Below, piece by piece: positions 37,703-47,246 of a stretch of 64,000 nt of DNA. The stretch comes from Tunturibacter empetritectus (GTDB taxonomy: Bacteria; Acidobacteriota; Terriglobia; Terriglobales; Acidobacteriaceae): NCBI RefSeq assembly GCF_040358985.1, contig NZ_CP132932.1, forward strand, positions 3,286,001 to 3,350,000. Direction: 5' to 3'. The translations under genes and the position numbers were made by a program. How positions within the stretch are numbered: the first letter of the stretch is position 1; every line of letters begins with the position of its first letter. Below the pieces are notes generated by a model that worked only from the letters and a program-made list of their open reading frames with translations, was not told the DNA's origin and did not search any database.

Positions 37703-37723
<21 letters not shown>
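37600..37723 (+). pseudogene. C-terminal stub of tyrosine recombinase (integrase), truncated by IS6
   Basis: From the first base after the IS, the plus strand is open and reads YIHAVPSESRNAVGRIEELA, then [20 protein letters not shown] and a stop at 37721-37723. The Y-x-H start with the following amphipathic helix (SxxRxAVxxxEEL) matches the end of phage-type tyrosine integrases, where that tyrosine is the nucleophile. All upstream domains are missing. The stop codon lies inside the att-like repeat next to tRNA-Pro, the normal position for an integrase of a tRNA-targeting element. Confidence 0.7.
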
Positions 37724-37816
<93 letters not shown>

Positions 37817-38167
37817 AATGTGCTGCGATGAGTGTCGATGAGGAGTGCGTTCCGTACGGCTCAAGCACACGGGCGGGCTTGGTGGATCGCTACCAACTCA
37901 GGTAGTTTAGCAGATCTCGCGGCGGTTGGCGAAGGAGCGGGAAGCCCCGGGGAGATTCGGTTGCGGAGTTTCGTCGCGACCTTTGAAGTATCAAAAATAC
38001 GAAACGAGGGCGGCAACTGCTCGACTACGCGATGATGTCTTGATGCTCGATCGCGATGATGATGCTCTACTGTCCTCGCTCGAGATAGTTGTGCGTTGAG
38101 GGACGGTGCAAAAGGGGAGTTCTCTCGAACTCCCCTTGAATCGCATGGTCGATCGAATCTGCTGGGG
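37817..38167. other. Intergenic region right of tRNA-Pro
   Basis: About 350 bases between the tRNA 5' end and the stop codon of the OmpA-like gene. It should contain the tRNA promoter (reading leftward). The only structured element is the terminator hairpin at 38112-38137. The small forward frame that crosses the tRNA (37720-37905) is a shadow of the tRNA sequence. Confidence 0.45.
38112..38137 (-). terminator. Intrinsic terminator of the OmpA-like gene
   Basis: AAGGGGAGTTC (38112-38122) and GAACTCCCCTT (38127-38137) form a perfect 11-bp stem with a four-base loop. Read on the minus strand it is followed by TTTTGC, and it lies 31 bases past the stop codon at 38168, so it fits a Rho-independent terminator. 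Confidence 0.75.
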
Positions 38168-39808
38168 TTAGTGTTTCGGTGTGTCCTTTGGTTTAGCGTA
38201 AGGCTGGCCCTGCCGTTTCACGGAATCTGCGTCGAAGGTGGCAGTGTCTCCGGGGGTGAATGAGGCTCCGTCGGGAACGAGGGTGCTGTCGAGGATGCGG
38301 CCGGGCTGTCCGCTGGTGCGCATCGAGATGCGTGCCGGGTCGATTCCTTTCTCGTCGGTGAGGTACTGCTCTACGTTGAGGTCGCGCTGGGCTGCGGCAT
38401 CAGGTGTCTCGTCGTCGGAGTGTCTGCCAACGATTACGAGTTTGGAAGTAGTGTCGCGGTTGAGAGTGAGAGCGATGTCATCGAGGCAGGCTTTGCCTTC
38501 GTTGTCGACGCGCACAGGACGCTTTATGTCACGCTCAAACGAGATGCTGCAGAGGGGACGTACCTTCGGGACCGGAGGTGGCGGAGGAGTGACGATGGTG
38601 ACGGTGGTGTCGGCGGAGGCATGTTTGCCGAGATCGTCGACGACATTGCAGGTGACGGTGACGACGCCTGAAGGAGCACCGCTTGTAACGAGTGTGGCAG
38701 TGGGGGTGGTTCCGGATATTTGGCCAGCGGTGGAAGAGTAGGAGTAACTCAGCGTGAGGCCTTCGAGACTGCTGGCAACGGCTGTGATGGTGGAAGGATC
38801 ACCCGGCATGACCGTGCTGGGGTTGGCAGAGCAAGCGATGGTCGGTGGTGCGGGATTATGGATGCGGAAGCCGGCTGTGCAGTTGGCGCTTTCGCCTGGG
38901 CGCTTGCCTTCGCTGACATGGCCGGAGACGGTGTAGTCGCCTGGAGCCAGGCCCGCGGTGTTGATGTTAGCGGTGGCTTCATTATTGGTGAGTTCGCCGC
39001 CGCTGGCGGTCCAGGTGTAGGAGAGCTTTTTCTTTGGTTCGAGATTGGTCGCGGTGGCGGTGGCGGTAACGGGGTCGCCTGGGAAGACGTTAGTGGGTTG
39101 AACTGTGCAGCCGAGCTGGACGGGTGGGGGAGGCGTCAGCTGGCCTAGGCGGAGAACTACGCCGGCGGAGAGTCGGTAGGCGGTGATGTCGCCGATGCCT
39201 CCGGTTACCTGGGCGGGATCGACTGGACCGTAGTCAACGTGGGAGTAGTTGAAGTCGGCCTGGACTACGCGAAGGGCGACGTGATTATTGAAGACCGGCA
39301 GGACGAGATCGAGGCCCCCGCCGGCGGTGATTCCCCAACCCCAGGTGCAGGGTTGGAAAGCTGGACCACCTGCTCTGGCACCGCCGCCGAGAGCGTGGAC
39401 GAACGGAATCAGCCGGCCTTTCTGGTAACGGAGTACAGGGCCGGCCTGGGCGGTGTAATAACAATCGTTTGGACCGTCGGGGAAGAAGCTGCCTTCGGCT
39501 TGAACCCCGAGGTAGCGATTAAAGTAGGCGGTGGCGTTGGCGACTGCCCCAAGATTGATGGGCTGATAGACGAAGGGGGTGATTCCGCTGTTGAAGGGAT
39601 GGAAGTAGGCGTAGCCGCCGTAGAGGTCGAAGCGGGAAAAATCGGGAGGCGGTGTCGAGCCGGTTTTGACAGCCTGCGCCACTGCGGACAATGGCGAAGC
39701 TGCGATGCAAAGGGCGACGAGGAGCCTTGTCCCGGAATGGAGAAGGGCGCCGGCGAGTCGCGCGGCACGGGAGCTCAATCTGACGGGGCTCACGGGACGA
39801 AGATGCAT
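38168..39808 (-). CDS. Outer-membrane beta-barrel protein with Ig-like repeats and OmpA-type C-terminus
   Basis: Protein of 546 residues. ATG 39808 is chosen because GGAGGT lies 9 bases upstream and the frame then opens with a signal region (LVALCIAASPLSAVAQ). Residues about 55-235 resemble an OmpA-like eight-stranded barrel (FSRFDLYGGYAYFHPF ... YRLSAGVVLRLGQL). Two Ig/PKD-type modules follow (VQPTNVFPGDPVTATATATN; SANPSTVMPGDPSTITAVAS). The C-terminus (RPVRVDNEGKACLDDIALTLNRDTTSKLVIVGRHSDDETPDAAAQRDLNVEQYLTDEKGIDPARI) is an OmpA-family peptidoglycan-binding domain in degenerate form. It probably links the outer membrane to the cell wall. It lies 87 bases downstream of a giant MBG-repeat protein and is probably co-transcribed with it. 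Confidence 0.75.
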   Translation of the reverse strand: MHLRPVSPVRLSSRAARLAGALLHSGTRLLVALCIAASPLSAVAQAVKTGSTPPPDFSRFDLYGGYAYFHPFNSGITPFVYQPINLGAVANATAYFNRYLGVQAEGSFFPDGPNDCYYTAQAGPVLRYQKGRLIPFVHALGGGARAGGPAFQPCTWGWGITAGGGLDLVLPVFNNHVALRVVQADFNYSHVDYGPVDPAQVTGGIGDITAYRLSAGVVLRLGQLTPPPPVQLGCTVQPTNVFPGDPVTATATATNLEPKKKLSYTWTASGGELTNNEATANINTAGLAPGDYTVSGHVSEGKRPGESANCTAGFRIHNPAPPTIACSANPSTVMPGDPSTITAVASSLEGLTLSYSYSSTAGQISGTTPTATLVTSGAPSGVVTVTCNVVDDLGKHASADTTVTIVTPPPPPVPKVRPLCSISFERDIKRPVRVDNEGKACLDDIALTLNRDTTSKLVIVGRHSDDETPDAAAQRDLNVEQYLTDEKGIDPARISMRTSGQPGRILDSTLVPDGASFTPGDTATFDADSVKRQGQPYAKPKDTPKH

Positions 39809-39895
39809 AAGAATGAAACCTCCAACTGCGGTGCTTCCTGATTTTTCTTCCCTGTATGTCCTGTGAGATTGGCAGGACATTACGGGACACTGCTG

Positions 39896-42800
39896 CTAAT
39901 TTCCGACGGACAGAAAGACCGAGGTGGATTGAGCCAGCGCCGTGGAGCTCGCGCTGGTGCCGGTGACGCTGACGGTGTAGGTCTGAAATGTGTTGTTGAA
40001 GCAGCAACCCGCCAGGCCAAGGATACCGAAAGAAAGGAGGATCACTGCGAGTAGGCGAATCTTTTGAGTACCTGGCTTTCTACGGCGTCGGAGGCCGGCG
40101 AAGAAGATGCCAAGGCCGGTGAGCTCGACCGGGAAGACGGCGGCAACGGTGATCGGCGCGAGATCCCTCGGGCTCAGGCTGGGGATGAATGAATTGCGAA
40201 GCTGGGCATCGGCTGCGGTGGTGTTGATGGTCAGCGCAACGGTGGCTGTGCCTCCTGCGGTGAGCGTCGGGTTGCTGGCAAAGGCGCAGCTGGCGTCAGC
40301 AGGAAGGCCTGAGCAGGAGAGATTGATCTGGCCGGTGAAGCCTCCGACGGAGGTAACGATGACTTGATAGGTTGTCGCACCGGGGCCGCGAATGAGCTGA
40401 GTGGGAGGTGTGGCAGAGATTGTGAAGCTGCCCACCGGCGCATTGATGACCTGGGTGAGGGTCGCTGAGCTGGTGACGAAGTTGGTGTTGGCCAGAAAGG
40501 TGGCAGTGATGGTGTGACTGCCTGCTATTAGCGAACTGGTGGAGAAGGTGGCGACGCCGCTGCTGTTTATGGTCCCAGTACCGAGTAGGTTGGCGCCGTC
40601 AGTGAAGTTGACTGTGCCGGTGGGCCCACTGGTTGCGCTGGTGACCGTCGCGGTGAAGGTGATGTTAGTGCCAGCAGCTGCGGGCGAGCCGGAGCTTGTG
40701 ACAGTGGTAAGAGTGCTGATGGGGCTGACGTCGAGTGTGCCCGGGTGGATGGTCGCGATGTAGTTGCCCGCGGAGGTTCCTGAGACGCTGGCGCCGATGG
40801 AATATTGGCCTGCGGGCGAGGCGGGAGTTGCCGTGGTGGTATAGCTAACGACTACGTCGTCCCCGGGGGCAACACCGGTGACTGCTCCGGAGAAGGCAGG
40901 GTTTGGTGCTCCGTAGAGACGGCTGGCGCTGTTGACGTTGATGATCAAGGCCGTCTGATTCTGGGTGATGGAGAGTGAGCCATTGACAAGGTTGACGGAG
41001 TAGTTGGAGAGAGCTGCGCCGGATACAGCGGGGATGATTGGATAAGTGCCCACAGGCGAACCGAGGACGGCGGAACTGCTGTAGGTTGTGGCGATCGAGT
41101 CGCCCTTGATTAGACCTGTAGTCGTGCCGGTGAAGACGGGGTTCGCTGTGTCGTAGATGCGGGTGGCGTTGTTCGCGGTTACCGTAAGTGTGGCCGGGCT
41201 GATGGTGAGTGTTCCGTTGGTCGTTGTGATGGTGCTGTAGTTGGCGGCGGCGGGGCCGGAGACAGTGGGGACGATGGTGTAGGTGCCGATCGGCGAGGTC
41301 GGGGTGTCGTTGGTGGTGTAGGTAATGGTGAAGGTGTCGCCGTTGAGCGCGCCAGTGACTGTGCTGGTGAAGGTGGGATCGGCTGCGCCGTAGCTGCGCG
41401 TGGCATTGTTCGCCGTTACGTTCACGGCGACGGAGGCTTGAGTGATGGTGAGGGTTCCGGGAGTGACCTGAACAGTGTAGTTGGAGGCCGCGGGGCCCCC
41501 GATGGTGTCGTTGATAGGATAGGAGCCGACTGGGGACGCGACGGTGGCAGTGGTCGAGTAAGAGTTTGTGAAGGTATCGCCGTTGAGAGCGCCAGTAACC
41601 AGGCTGGTAAAGGCGGGGTTGGCTGCCCCGTAGACCCGGGTTGCGTTGCCAACGGTGATGGTGAGTATGGCTTGAGTAACGGTGAGCGTTCCGGGGGTGA
41701 CGGTGATGGCGTAGTTACCGGCGTTTGCTCCGGCGACGGTCGCGTTGATGGGATAGGTCGCAGCGGGTGAGGTGGCGGTAGCTGGCGAGGAGTAGGCGAT
41801 GGTTAGTACGTCGCCGTTGATGGTGCCGCCACTCACAGTATTGCCGTTCAGGACGCCGAGGGTTGTGCTGTTGAAGGGAGGATTGGACTGGCCGTATTGA
41901 CGACTCGTGCTGAGAACTGTGACGGTAATGGGAATCGCAGTGACGGTCAGAGTCCCGGGCGTGTTGGTGACGGTGTAGTTGGAGAGGCTTGTGGTTCCCG
42001 CCGTGGTGAGAGTAGCAATAATGGGGTAGGGGCCGATGGGAGAGGTGACAGTGGCGACGCTGGAGTAGGCGACGAGGATGGTGTCGCCCGAGGCAACGCC
42101 GGTAAGGGAGCCGGTGAAGGTGGGGTTCGACGCTCCATAGAGACGGCTGATGTTGTTGACTGTGACGGTGAGTGGGGCTGGCGTAACGGTCAGGGTTGTG
42201 TTGCCAGTAGCTGGCAAGTAGTTGGTATCTCCGGAGTAGGTGAAGGTGATCCCGTAGGTGCCTACGGCAAGGCCGGTATTGAGTGCGCTGCACGTAGAAC
42301 CGACTCCTAGAGTCGCGGTGGTGGTGCACAGGATTCGTGCACCCAGACTAAAGGTGATGGTGCCAGTTGGAGCGGGACTGCCATTGGTTACGTTGACGGT
42401 CTGAGAAAGGGGCTGGCCGTAGACCTCTGTCTCCGTTGGCAGCGTGAACTGAAGCGGCGCGATGACCTTTCCAGTTCCTGTGAGCGTAATCGTAAGAGGG
42501 CTGTTGTAGGCGTTGGAAATAATGGTAGCGGAAGCGGTCAGTTGGCCCTTAGCGGTAGGGGTAAAGACGAAACCCAGGTTACACGTAGAACCCGAGATGA
42601 TAGTAGTACCGCAAGTTGTTGTTCCGGGATCAACGGTAAAGTGCGGGTCGGAGGTGGTGATTGAACCATTGAGTGTGAAAGGGGCCGAGCCAAAGTTGCT
42701 CAGGTTTTGCTGAAGGACAAACGAGGTTTGGCCGACCACCACGCTGCCGAAGGCTAGGGTGGGGTTGGGATATGTAATCTCCCGAACGGAGTTGTTGCCG

Positions 42801-45133
42801 TTATCCACCTCGAAGAGATCGCTATTGCCTTCAACGGCGATACTGACAGGATTGCTGATCTGGGCGAGGTTCGCAAAGCCACCATCGCCTGTATTTCCTG
42901 CGATGCCAGTGCCGAGAGTGGTTGAGATGTTACTGCCGGTGCTGGTGGTAGAGACGAAGACCGTATAGACGAGATTGGCAGTGGCGTCGGCGATGTACAG
43001 GTCACCGGCTGCGTCGAAGGCGAGGGAAGAGGGAGCGAGGATAGCGGTGCCGGTGGCTTGTCCGGGAACAGTGGTCGTTGCGGTCCCGTTGCCAGCGATC
43101 TGATGAATGATGCCAAATTTATCGACTGCATAGACTAAGTGGCCGCCAGTGTCAGCGATGTACAGGATGCCACTGATGTCGAGGGTTAGCCCGCCGGGGG
43201 AGATGAAGCTGGCCGTGGTCGCAAGAACGCTATTGGCGGAGGCATTGCTGCCGCTTCCGGCGATGGTACGACTGCCACCGCCCGCAAAGACCTCGATCAC
43301 GTTATGGGCCGAGCCAGCCTGGGCGATGAAGAGGTTGTCGAAGCCGTCGACGTAGATGGATGTCGGGGCAATAAGTCCAGTGACGTAACTGGTGTTCAGG
43401 CTGCCGTCGACCCCGAAGCGGGCGACAGTGCCGTGGACGGCGTCGGTGATGAAGTAGTTGCCTGTGGAGTCGATCGCGATGGCCGAGGAGGTGAGGAGAC
43501 CAGAGCCTCCCGGAATGATGGGGGAAGGTGGTCCACCACCAACTAGAAGTTTAAGTAGGTTGCCGCTGCCGGGAGTTGCGCCTGACTCGAGGATGTACGC
43601 GTTGCCGGCGGGGTCAACTGTAACGGCAGAGGGCGCGGTGAGAGAGCTGACAACGGTTTTGACGATACCAGGGGTGAAGACACCGAGCGAGCCGGTTGCC
43701 GTACCTTCGAGGCCCTGAGAGATGCTGTTTCCGGAGATCGAGTCAGCGAGCTTGATGGGGGCGCTCCGCAGGCCGAGAAGAGTAGGTGTGAAGCGCACAA
43801 AGACCTGACAGGTGACAGGCGGGGTGCCCGGCGCCGCGGGCGTAAGGACTCCTGCGCAGGTATTTGTAGTGATGTTGAAATCTGGCCCTGACGTAACGGT
43901 AAGATTCACCTTTTGGTTGACGGTGAAGGTCACCGGGAGACCGGCGCTAAGACTGCCGACTGGCGTAGCCGGAAAGATGATATTGCCACTGAGTTTGCGC
44001 AGGATGCTGTTGGCGGAGTCGGAGAGAGAGAAGTTGCCAAGACTGTCGACAGCCATTCCTCGGGGACCGTTAAGAGGGAAGTTGAGGGCGGAGGTTCCGT
44101 CCTGAACAGGGCTGTAGGAGCCGGAGGCGCCATTAGGCAGACCAGCGACAATGGTCGCGCTATTGGAGCCTAGGACGTAGCTGACGGCGACATCGGGACT
44201 GGTCTCGGTGATGTAGAGGGACTGGGTGGGCGAGAAGGCTAGACCGTATGGTTTATTTATTGCCGTGGCGATCGAGCCTGAGTTGTCATTGGAGCACTGG
44301 CCAACGGCTGTTTGGAACGTTGCGATACCGACGACTTGGCGAACGCAGTTGTTGCCTGTGTCTGCGATGAAGAGATCTCCTGCGCCACTAATTGCGAGAC
44401 CAGAGGGAGCATTCAGCGCGACGCTGCCGGTAATGCCCGCGCAGGTTGTAGGAACGAGTGCAGAGGGTGCGCCAGCGACGACGCAGAGGCCGGAGGAGGG
44501 AGCCTGAAGCAGGACCTGATAGTTGCTGAGAGTGGCAGGAACTTCAGTATCCTGGATAGCGATGTAGAGGTTATTGCTGGCGTCTAGAACGATACCGTTG
44601 GGGTTAGGAGTGGCGGAGACAGTGGAGCCGCAAGTGCCGGAGATGGTAGTAAGCGAGGCGACGCCTGAAGCTCCGGCAGCGAGTTTCCGGACGCAGTTGT
44701 GACTGCTATCTGCGATGTAGAGATTATTGGCGCTGTCTATGGCGAGGCCCGTGGGCAGATAGAGGCCTTGGACGGGTGTCGGGGTGCTGTTTGAGGCGGT
44801 GGAACAGGTGTCGCCTTTACCCGAGACGGCGAGTCCGACGAGTGTGCTCATCGAGCCTGTGGTGTCGATCTTTCGAACGCAGTTGTTCAGAGTATCCGAG
44901 AGGTATTGATTGCCGTTTGAATCGAAGACGATATAAGACGGAGTGTTGAGACTGACTGTCGTCGCCGGTCCGAAGTCTCCGTTGAAACCTGGTGTGATGG
45001 TTCCGGCATATCGGGTTCCACTCTGCACCAAGGTCAGGGCCTGGGGGCGCGCTAGAGACGGAGTGATGGCGTATGCGACAAGAACAACCAGTGCAGAGAG
45101 AGTCTGTACACCAGAAAAACGTCTGAGATGCAT
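39896..45133 (-). CDS. Giant secreted NHL-repeat / MBG-domain / Ig-like 3 protein
   Basis: Protein of 1745 residues. Signal peptide at residues 1-32 (FSGVQTLSALVVLVAYAITPSLARPQ), with AGGAGC upstream of ATG 45133. The N-terminal about 850 residues are NHL-type propeller blades (TPSYIVFDSNGNQYLSDTLNNCVRKID; LAIDSANNLYIADSSHNCVRKL) with an intervening Ig-like fold. Then an Ig-like 3 module, and six MBG repeats of about 75 residues, each of the type ITVxNATRxYGAANPxFT..VTGxxNGDTF, and another Ig-like 3 module. Near the C-terminus GIFFAGLRRRRKPG and the hydrophobic LLAVILLSFGILGLAGCC look like a sorting or anchoring signal. Probable surface adhesin or scaffold; the ligand is unknown. The repeats show clear internal duplication. 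Confidence 0.85.
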   Translation of the reverse strand: MHLRRFSGVQTLSALVVLVAYAITPSLARPQALTLVQSGTRYAGTITPGFNGDFGPATTVSLNTPSYIVFDSNGNQYLSDTLNNCVRKIDTTGSMSTLVGLAVSGKGDTCSTASNSTPTPVQGLYLPTGLAIDSANNLYIADSSHNCVRKLAAGASGVASLTTISGTCGSTVSATPNPNGIVLDASNNLYIAIQDTEVPATLSNYQVLLQAPSSGLCVVAGAPSALVPTTCAGITGSVALNAPSGLAISGAGDLFIADTGNNCVRQVVGIATFQTAVGQCSNDNSGSIATAINKPYGLAFSPTQSLYITETSPDVAVSYVLGSNSATIVAGLPNGASGSYSPVQDGTSALNFPLNGPRGMAVDSLGNFSLSDSANSILRKLSGNIIFPATPVGSLSAGLPVTFTVNQKVNLTVTSGPDFNITTNTCAGVLTPAAPGTPPVTCQVFVRFTPTLLGLRSAPIKLADSISGNSISQGLEGTATGSLGVFTPGIVKTVVSSLTAPSAVTVDPAGNAYILESGATPGSGNLLKLLVGGGPPSPIIPGGSGLLTSSAIAIDSTGNYFITDAVHGTVARFGVDGSLNTSYVTGLIAPTSIYVDGFDNLFIAQAGSAHNVIEVFAGGGSRTIAGSGSNASANSVLATTASFISPGGLTLDISGILYIADTGGHLVYAVDKFGIIHQIAGNGTATTTVPGQATGTAILAPSSLAFDAAGDLYIADATANLVYTVFVSTTSTGSNISTTLGTGIAGNTGDGGFANLAQISNPVSIAVEGNSDLFEVDNGNNSVREITYPNPTLAFGSVVVGQTSFVLQQNLSNFGSAPFTLNGSITTSDPHFTVDPGTTTCGTTIISGSTCNLGFVFTPTAKGQLTASATIISNAYNSPLTITLTGTGKVIAPLQFTLPTETEVYGQPLSQTVNVTNGSPAPTGTITFSLGARILCTTTATLGVGSTCSALNTGLAVGTYGITFTYSGDTNYLPATGNTTLTVTPAPLTVTVNNISRLYGASNPTFTGSLTGVASGDTILVAYSSVATVTSPIGPYPIIATLTTAGTTSLSNYTVTNTPGTLTVTAIPITVTVLSTSRQYGQSNPPFNSTTLGVLNGNTVSGGTINGDVLTIAYSSPATATSPAATYPINATVAGANAGNYAITVTPGTLTVTQAILTITVGNATRVYGAANPAFTSLVTGALNGDTFTNSYSTTATVASPVGSYPINDTIGGPAASNYTVQVTPGTLTITQASVAVNVTANNATRSYGAADPTFTSTVTGALNGDTFTITYTTNDTPTSPIGTYTIVPTVSGPAAANYSTITTTNGTLTISPATLTVTANNATRIYDTANPVFTGTTTGLIKGDSIATTYSSSAVLGSPVGTYPIIPAVSGAALSNYSVNLVNGSLSITQNQTALIINVNSASRLYGAPNPAFSGAVTGVAPGDDVVVSYTTTATPASPAGQYSIGASVSGTSAGNYIATIHPGTLDVSPISTLTTVTSSGSPAAAGTNITFTATVTSATSGPTGTVNFTDGANLLGTGTINSSGVATFSTSSLIAGSHTITATFLANTNFVTSSATLTQVINAPVGSFTISATPPTQLIRGPGATTYQVIVTSVGGFTGQINLSCSGLPADASCAFASNPTLTAGGTATVALTINTTAADAQLRNSFIPSLSPRDLAPITVAAVFPVELTGLGIFFAGLRRRRKPGTQKIRLLAVILLSFGILGLAGCCFNNTFQTYTVSVTGTSASSTALAQSTSVFLSVGN

Positions 45134-45548
45134 GGGGTGAAGCTCCTAGGTTCGTGCTGCAAAGTGAATCAAAACAGCGCAAGTAGCAGGTAATGCGCTT
45201 CTTCGGAGCTACAACCCCCTCCGATGAAGATCGAAATCCGGTCTCCTGCGCCAAAAGTATTGCATATAGAGGGTTTGGGGGAACTACCTATAAAGTGGCA
45301 GTTGTAGACGCCTCTGGATGGTTGAGTTTTTGGCGATATTGGAGCAGAGCTGTGGCAGGGGTGCGAGCAAGGGTACGGTTTTTCGCGAGACTCCGATCTC
45401 TTCGCGTAGATCCCTTTGCGATAGCGAAACTACGTCTCATGGTTTAATCGCTCATCGGGAGTGATCGTGGTTCTTCCTGTCTTGATAGACAGATGAGACT
45501 GTCCGCGTGGAGAATGGGAGTCAGAGCGATGGAAAGAGGACTTCTGGC
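45134..45548. other. Divergent intergenic region, nothing recognised
   Basis: About 415 bases between the divergent MBG-protein gene and xdhC. The frame at 45193-45447 has no ribosome site or family features. No convincing inverted repeat or RNA element was seen. Confidence 0.4.
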
Positions 45549-46673
45549 ATGAGAGAAGGTCGGCAGATCGTTCGGTTGTGGCGTCAGGGTGGAGCAACGG
45601 CTCTGGTGACGCTGGTGCGGACCGAGGGGTCGAGCTATCGACGACCTGGAGCTCGCCTGCTGCTGGGCAAAGCAGGAGAATACGCCGGCACAATCAGCGG
45701 AGGGTGCCTGGAGGCCGAGGTAGTGCGCAAGGCAGCGTGGCTGATTCGCGAGGGTGCCGTCATGGAGCGGTACTCGACGATGTTTGACGATACGGCCGAG
45801 ATGCCGTTTGGGTTGGGGTGTGGCGGCGTTGTTGATCTGCTGATCGAACCGGTCGAGACTCCTGAGTGCCGAGCTGTCCTTGCGGCATTGGACGGTGCGC
45901 TTGGTGGGGACGAGGTAACGGTGCTGACCTGGCTGCCACGGGCAGGGAGGCGATTGGAACGTGCGGTGCTGGCTGCGAATGGGGACTTTACGTTTGCCAG
46001 CGAAGGACTGACCGAGCTTGAACTGGTTAAGGCAAGAGCTAATGTTCTACTGAAGGCTGACATTAACAGTTCGGACTCGGGAGTTTTTGTGGAGCGAATC
46101 GTGGCTCCACAGAGGTTGTTTGTTCTGGGGGCGGGCGACGATGCAAAGCCGGTCGTGAGCATGGCAGCGCTTCTCGGCTGGAGCGTCTTGGTGATGGAGG
46201 GGCGGGCGCAGATGGCTCGCGCGGACCGGTTCCCCGAAGCGGAGCGGGTGGTTGTAGCTTCTGCTGGGTCGAGTGAGATTCGGTCGATTCGTCATGACGA
46301 TGCAGTGGTATTGATGACTCATAGTTACGAGCAGGATAGGGAATTGCTGGCGGCGGTGTTGCCGTTGCGCCCAAGGTACCTGGGTCTGCTGGGGGCGCGG
46401 CACCGGAGTTCGTTGCTCGTGAGCGAGGCTGCAGCGATGTTGGGGTGGACGGTTGGTGCGTGCTGCGACAGGATCTACGCGCCGGTAGGGTTGGACCTTG
46501 GTGGGGATGGGCCCGAGGCCATTGCTCTCGCGGTTATTGCCGAAGTGCAAGCGTGCTGCATGGGGAAACTGGGGACATCGCGCAGGTTGTCGCCGCAGGA
46601 TGTTGAGAGGAACCTGAGGGAGGGCGGCGCGGCGCGATACCTGCAAAAACAATGTGCGCTGGATGTTGCGTGA
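45549..46673 (+). CDS. xdhC: XdhC-family molybdenum cofactor maturation protein
   Basis: Protein of 374 residues from ATG 45549, with AGAGGA 8 bases upstream; an in-frame GTG at 45507 is less well supported. XdhC N-terminal domain: GGATALVTLVRTEGSSYRRPGARLLL ... GTISGGCLEAEVV ... DDTAEMPFGLGCGGVVDLLIEP. C-terminal Rossmann domain: LFVLGAGDDAKPVVSMAALLGWSVLVMEGR and YLGLLGARHRSSLL. In characterised systems XdhC binds Moco, helps its sulfuration and delivers it to xanthine-dehydrogenase-family enzymes. Overlaps mocA by four bases and is convergent with a molybdenum hydroxylase operon, its likely client. Confidence 0.88.
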   Translation: MREGRQIVRLWRQGGATALVTLVRTEGSSYRRPGARLLLGKAGEYAGTISGGCLEAEVVRKAAWLIREGAVMERYSTMFDDTAEMPFGLGCGGVVDLLIEPVETPECRAVLAALDGALGGDEVTVLTWLPRAGRRLERAVLAANGDFTFASEGLTELELVKARANVLLKADINSSDSGVFVERIVAPQRLFVLGAGDDAKPVVSMAALLGWSVLVMEGRAQMARADRFPEAERVVVASAGSSEIRSIRHDDAVVLMTHSYEQDRELLAAVLPLRPRYLGLLGARHRSSLLVSEAAAMLGWTVGACCDRIYAPVGLDLGGDGPEAIALAVIAEVQACCMGKLGTSRRLSPQDVERNLREGGAARYLQKQCALDVA

Positions 46674-47227
46674 GGCGAATTGGCGCGGTCATTCTCGCGG
46701 CTGGAGCTTCGAGGCGGTTGGGAGAGCCGAAGCAACTGGTAATGGTGGGCGCGGAAATTCTCTTGGAACGTTCGGTGAGGGTCGCTCACGAGGCTGGATT
46801 CTCGCCCGTAATCGTAGTGTTGGGGGCTTCGGCGGAATCGATTGAGGCGGCGTGTGCGTTGGGAGACGCTGAGGTATTGATAAATGACAGCTGGAGCGAG
46901 GGGATGGGCGCTTCCGTGCGAGTCGGTGTAGGGGCTTTGCGAGACGTGGATGGCTGTGTGTTGACGACTTGCGATATGCCGGCTGTAACCGCTGCGCATC
47001 TGCGGAGTTTGGTGGTTTCGGGAGAGGTCACAGGATCGATGTATGCCGGGCGGCGAGGCGTGCCAGCGTATTTCCCCGCGACATCCTTTGAAGACCTTAT
47101 GAAGTTGCAGGGCGATGCCGGCGCAAAGGATCTGTTGCGATCGGCGCGTTGTGTGGCGTTGGCTGACGGTGAGTTGGATGTGGATACAATTGAAGATCTG
47201 AAACGTGCGCGTGCGTTGTTTGGCTAG
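46670..47227 (+). CDS. mocA: Molybdenum cofactor cytidylyltransferase-like protein (MocA family)
   Basis: Nucleotidyltransferase of 185 residues when started at GTG 46670, which overlaps the xdhC stop in a GTGA junction and gives the compact N-terminus RRIGAVILAAGASRRLGEPK expected of the family. An in-frame ATG at 46652 would add six residues. Signature P-loop is LAAGASRRLGEPKQLV; the metal-binding region is LTTCDMPAVTAAHL, and the product-binding part is GVPAYFPATSFEDLMKLQGDAGAKDLL. Transfers CMP (or GMP) from the nucleotide triphosphate to Moco to make the dinucleotide form used by xanthine-dehydrogenase-family enzymes. Confidence 0.87.
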   Translation: MRRIGAVILAAGASRRLGEPKQLVMVGAEILLERSVRVAHEAGFSPVIVVLGASAESIEAACALGDAEVLINDSWSEGMGASVRVGVGALRDVDGCVLTTCDMPAVTAAHLRSLVVSGEVTGSMYAGRRGVPAYFPATSFEDLMKLQGDAGAKDLLRSARCVALADGELDVDTIEDLKRARALFG

Positions 47228-47246
47228 AGGTTCTCTTCGGACAGTG

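Noticed and set aside
45193..45447. Forward 84-codon frame upstream of xdhC
   Set aside because: No Shine-Dalgarno, composition unlike the neighbours, and it fills a divergent promoter region.
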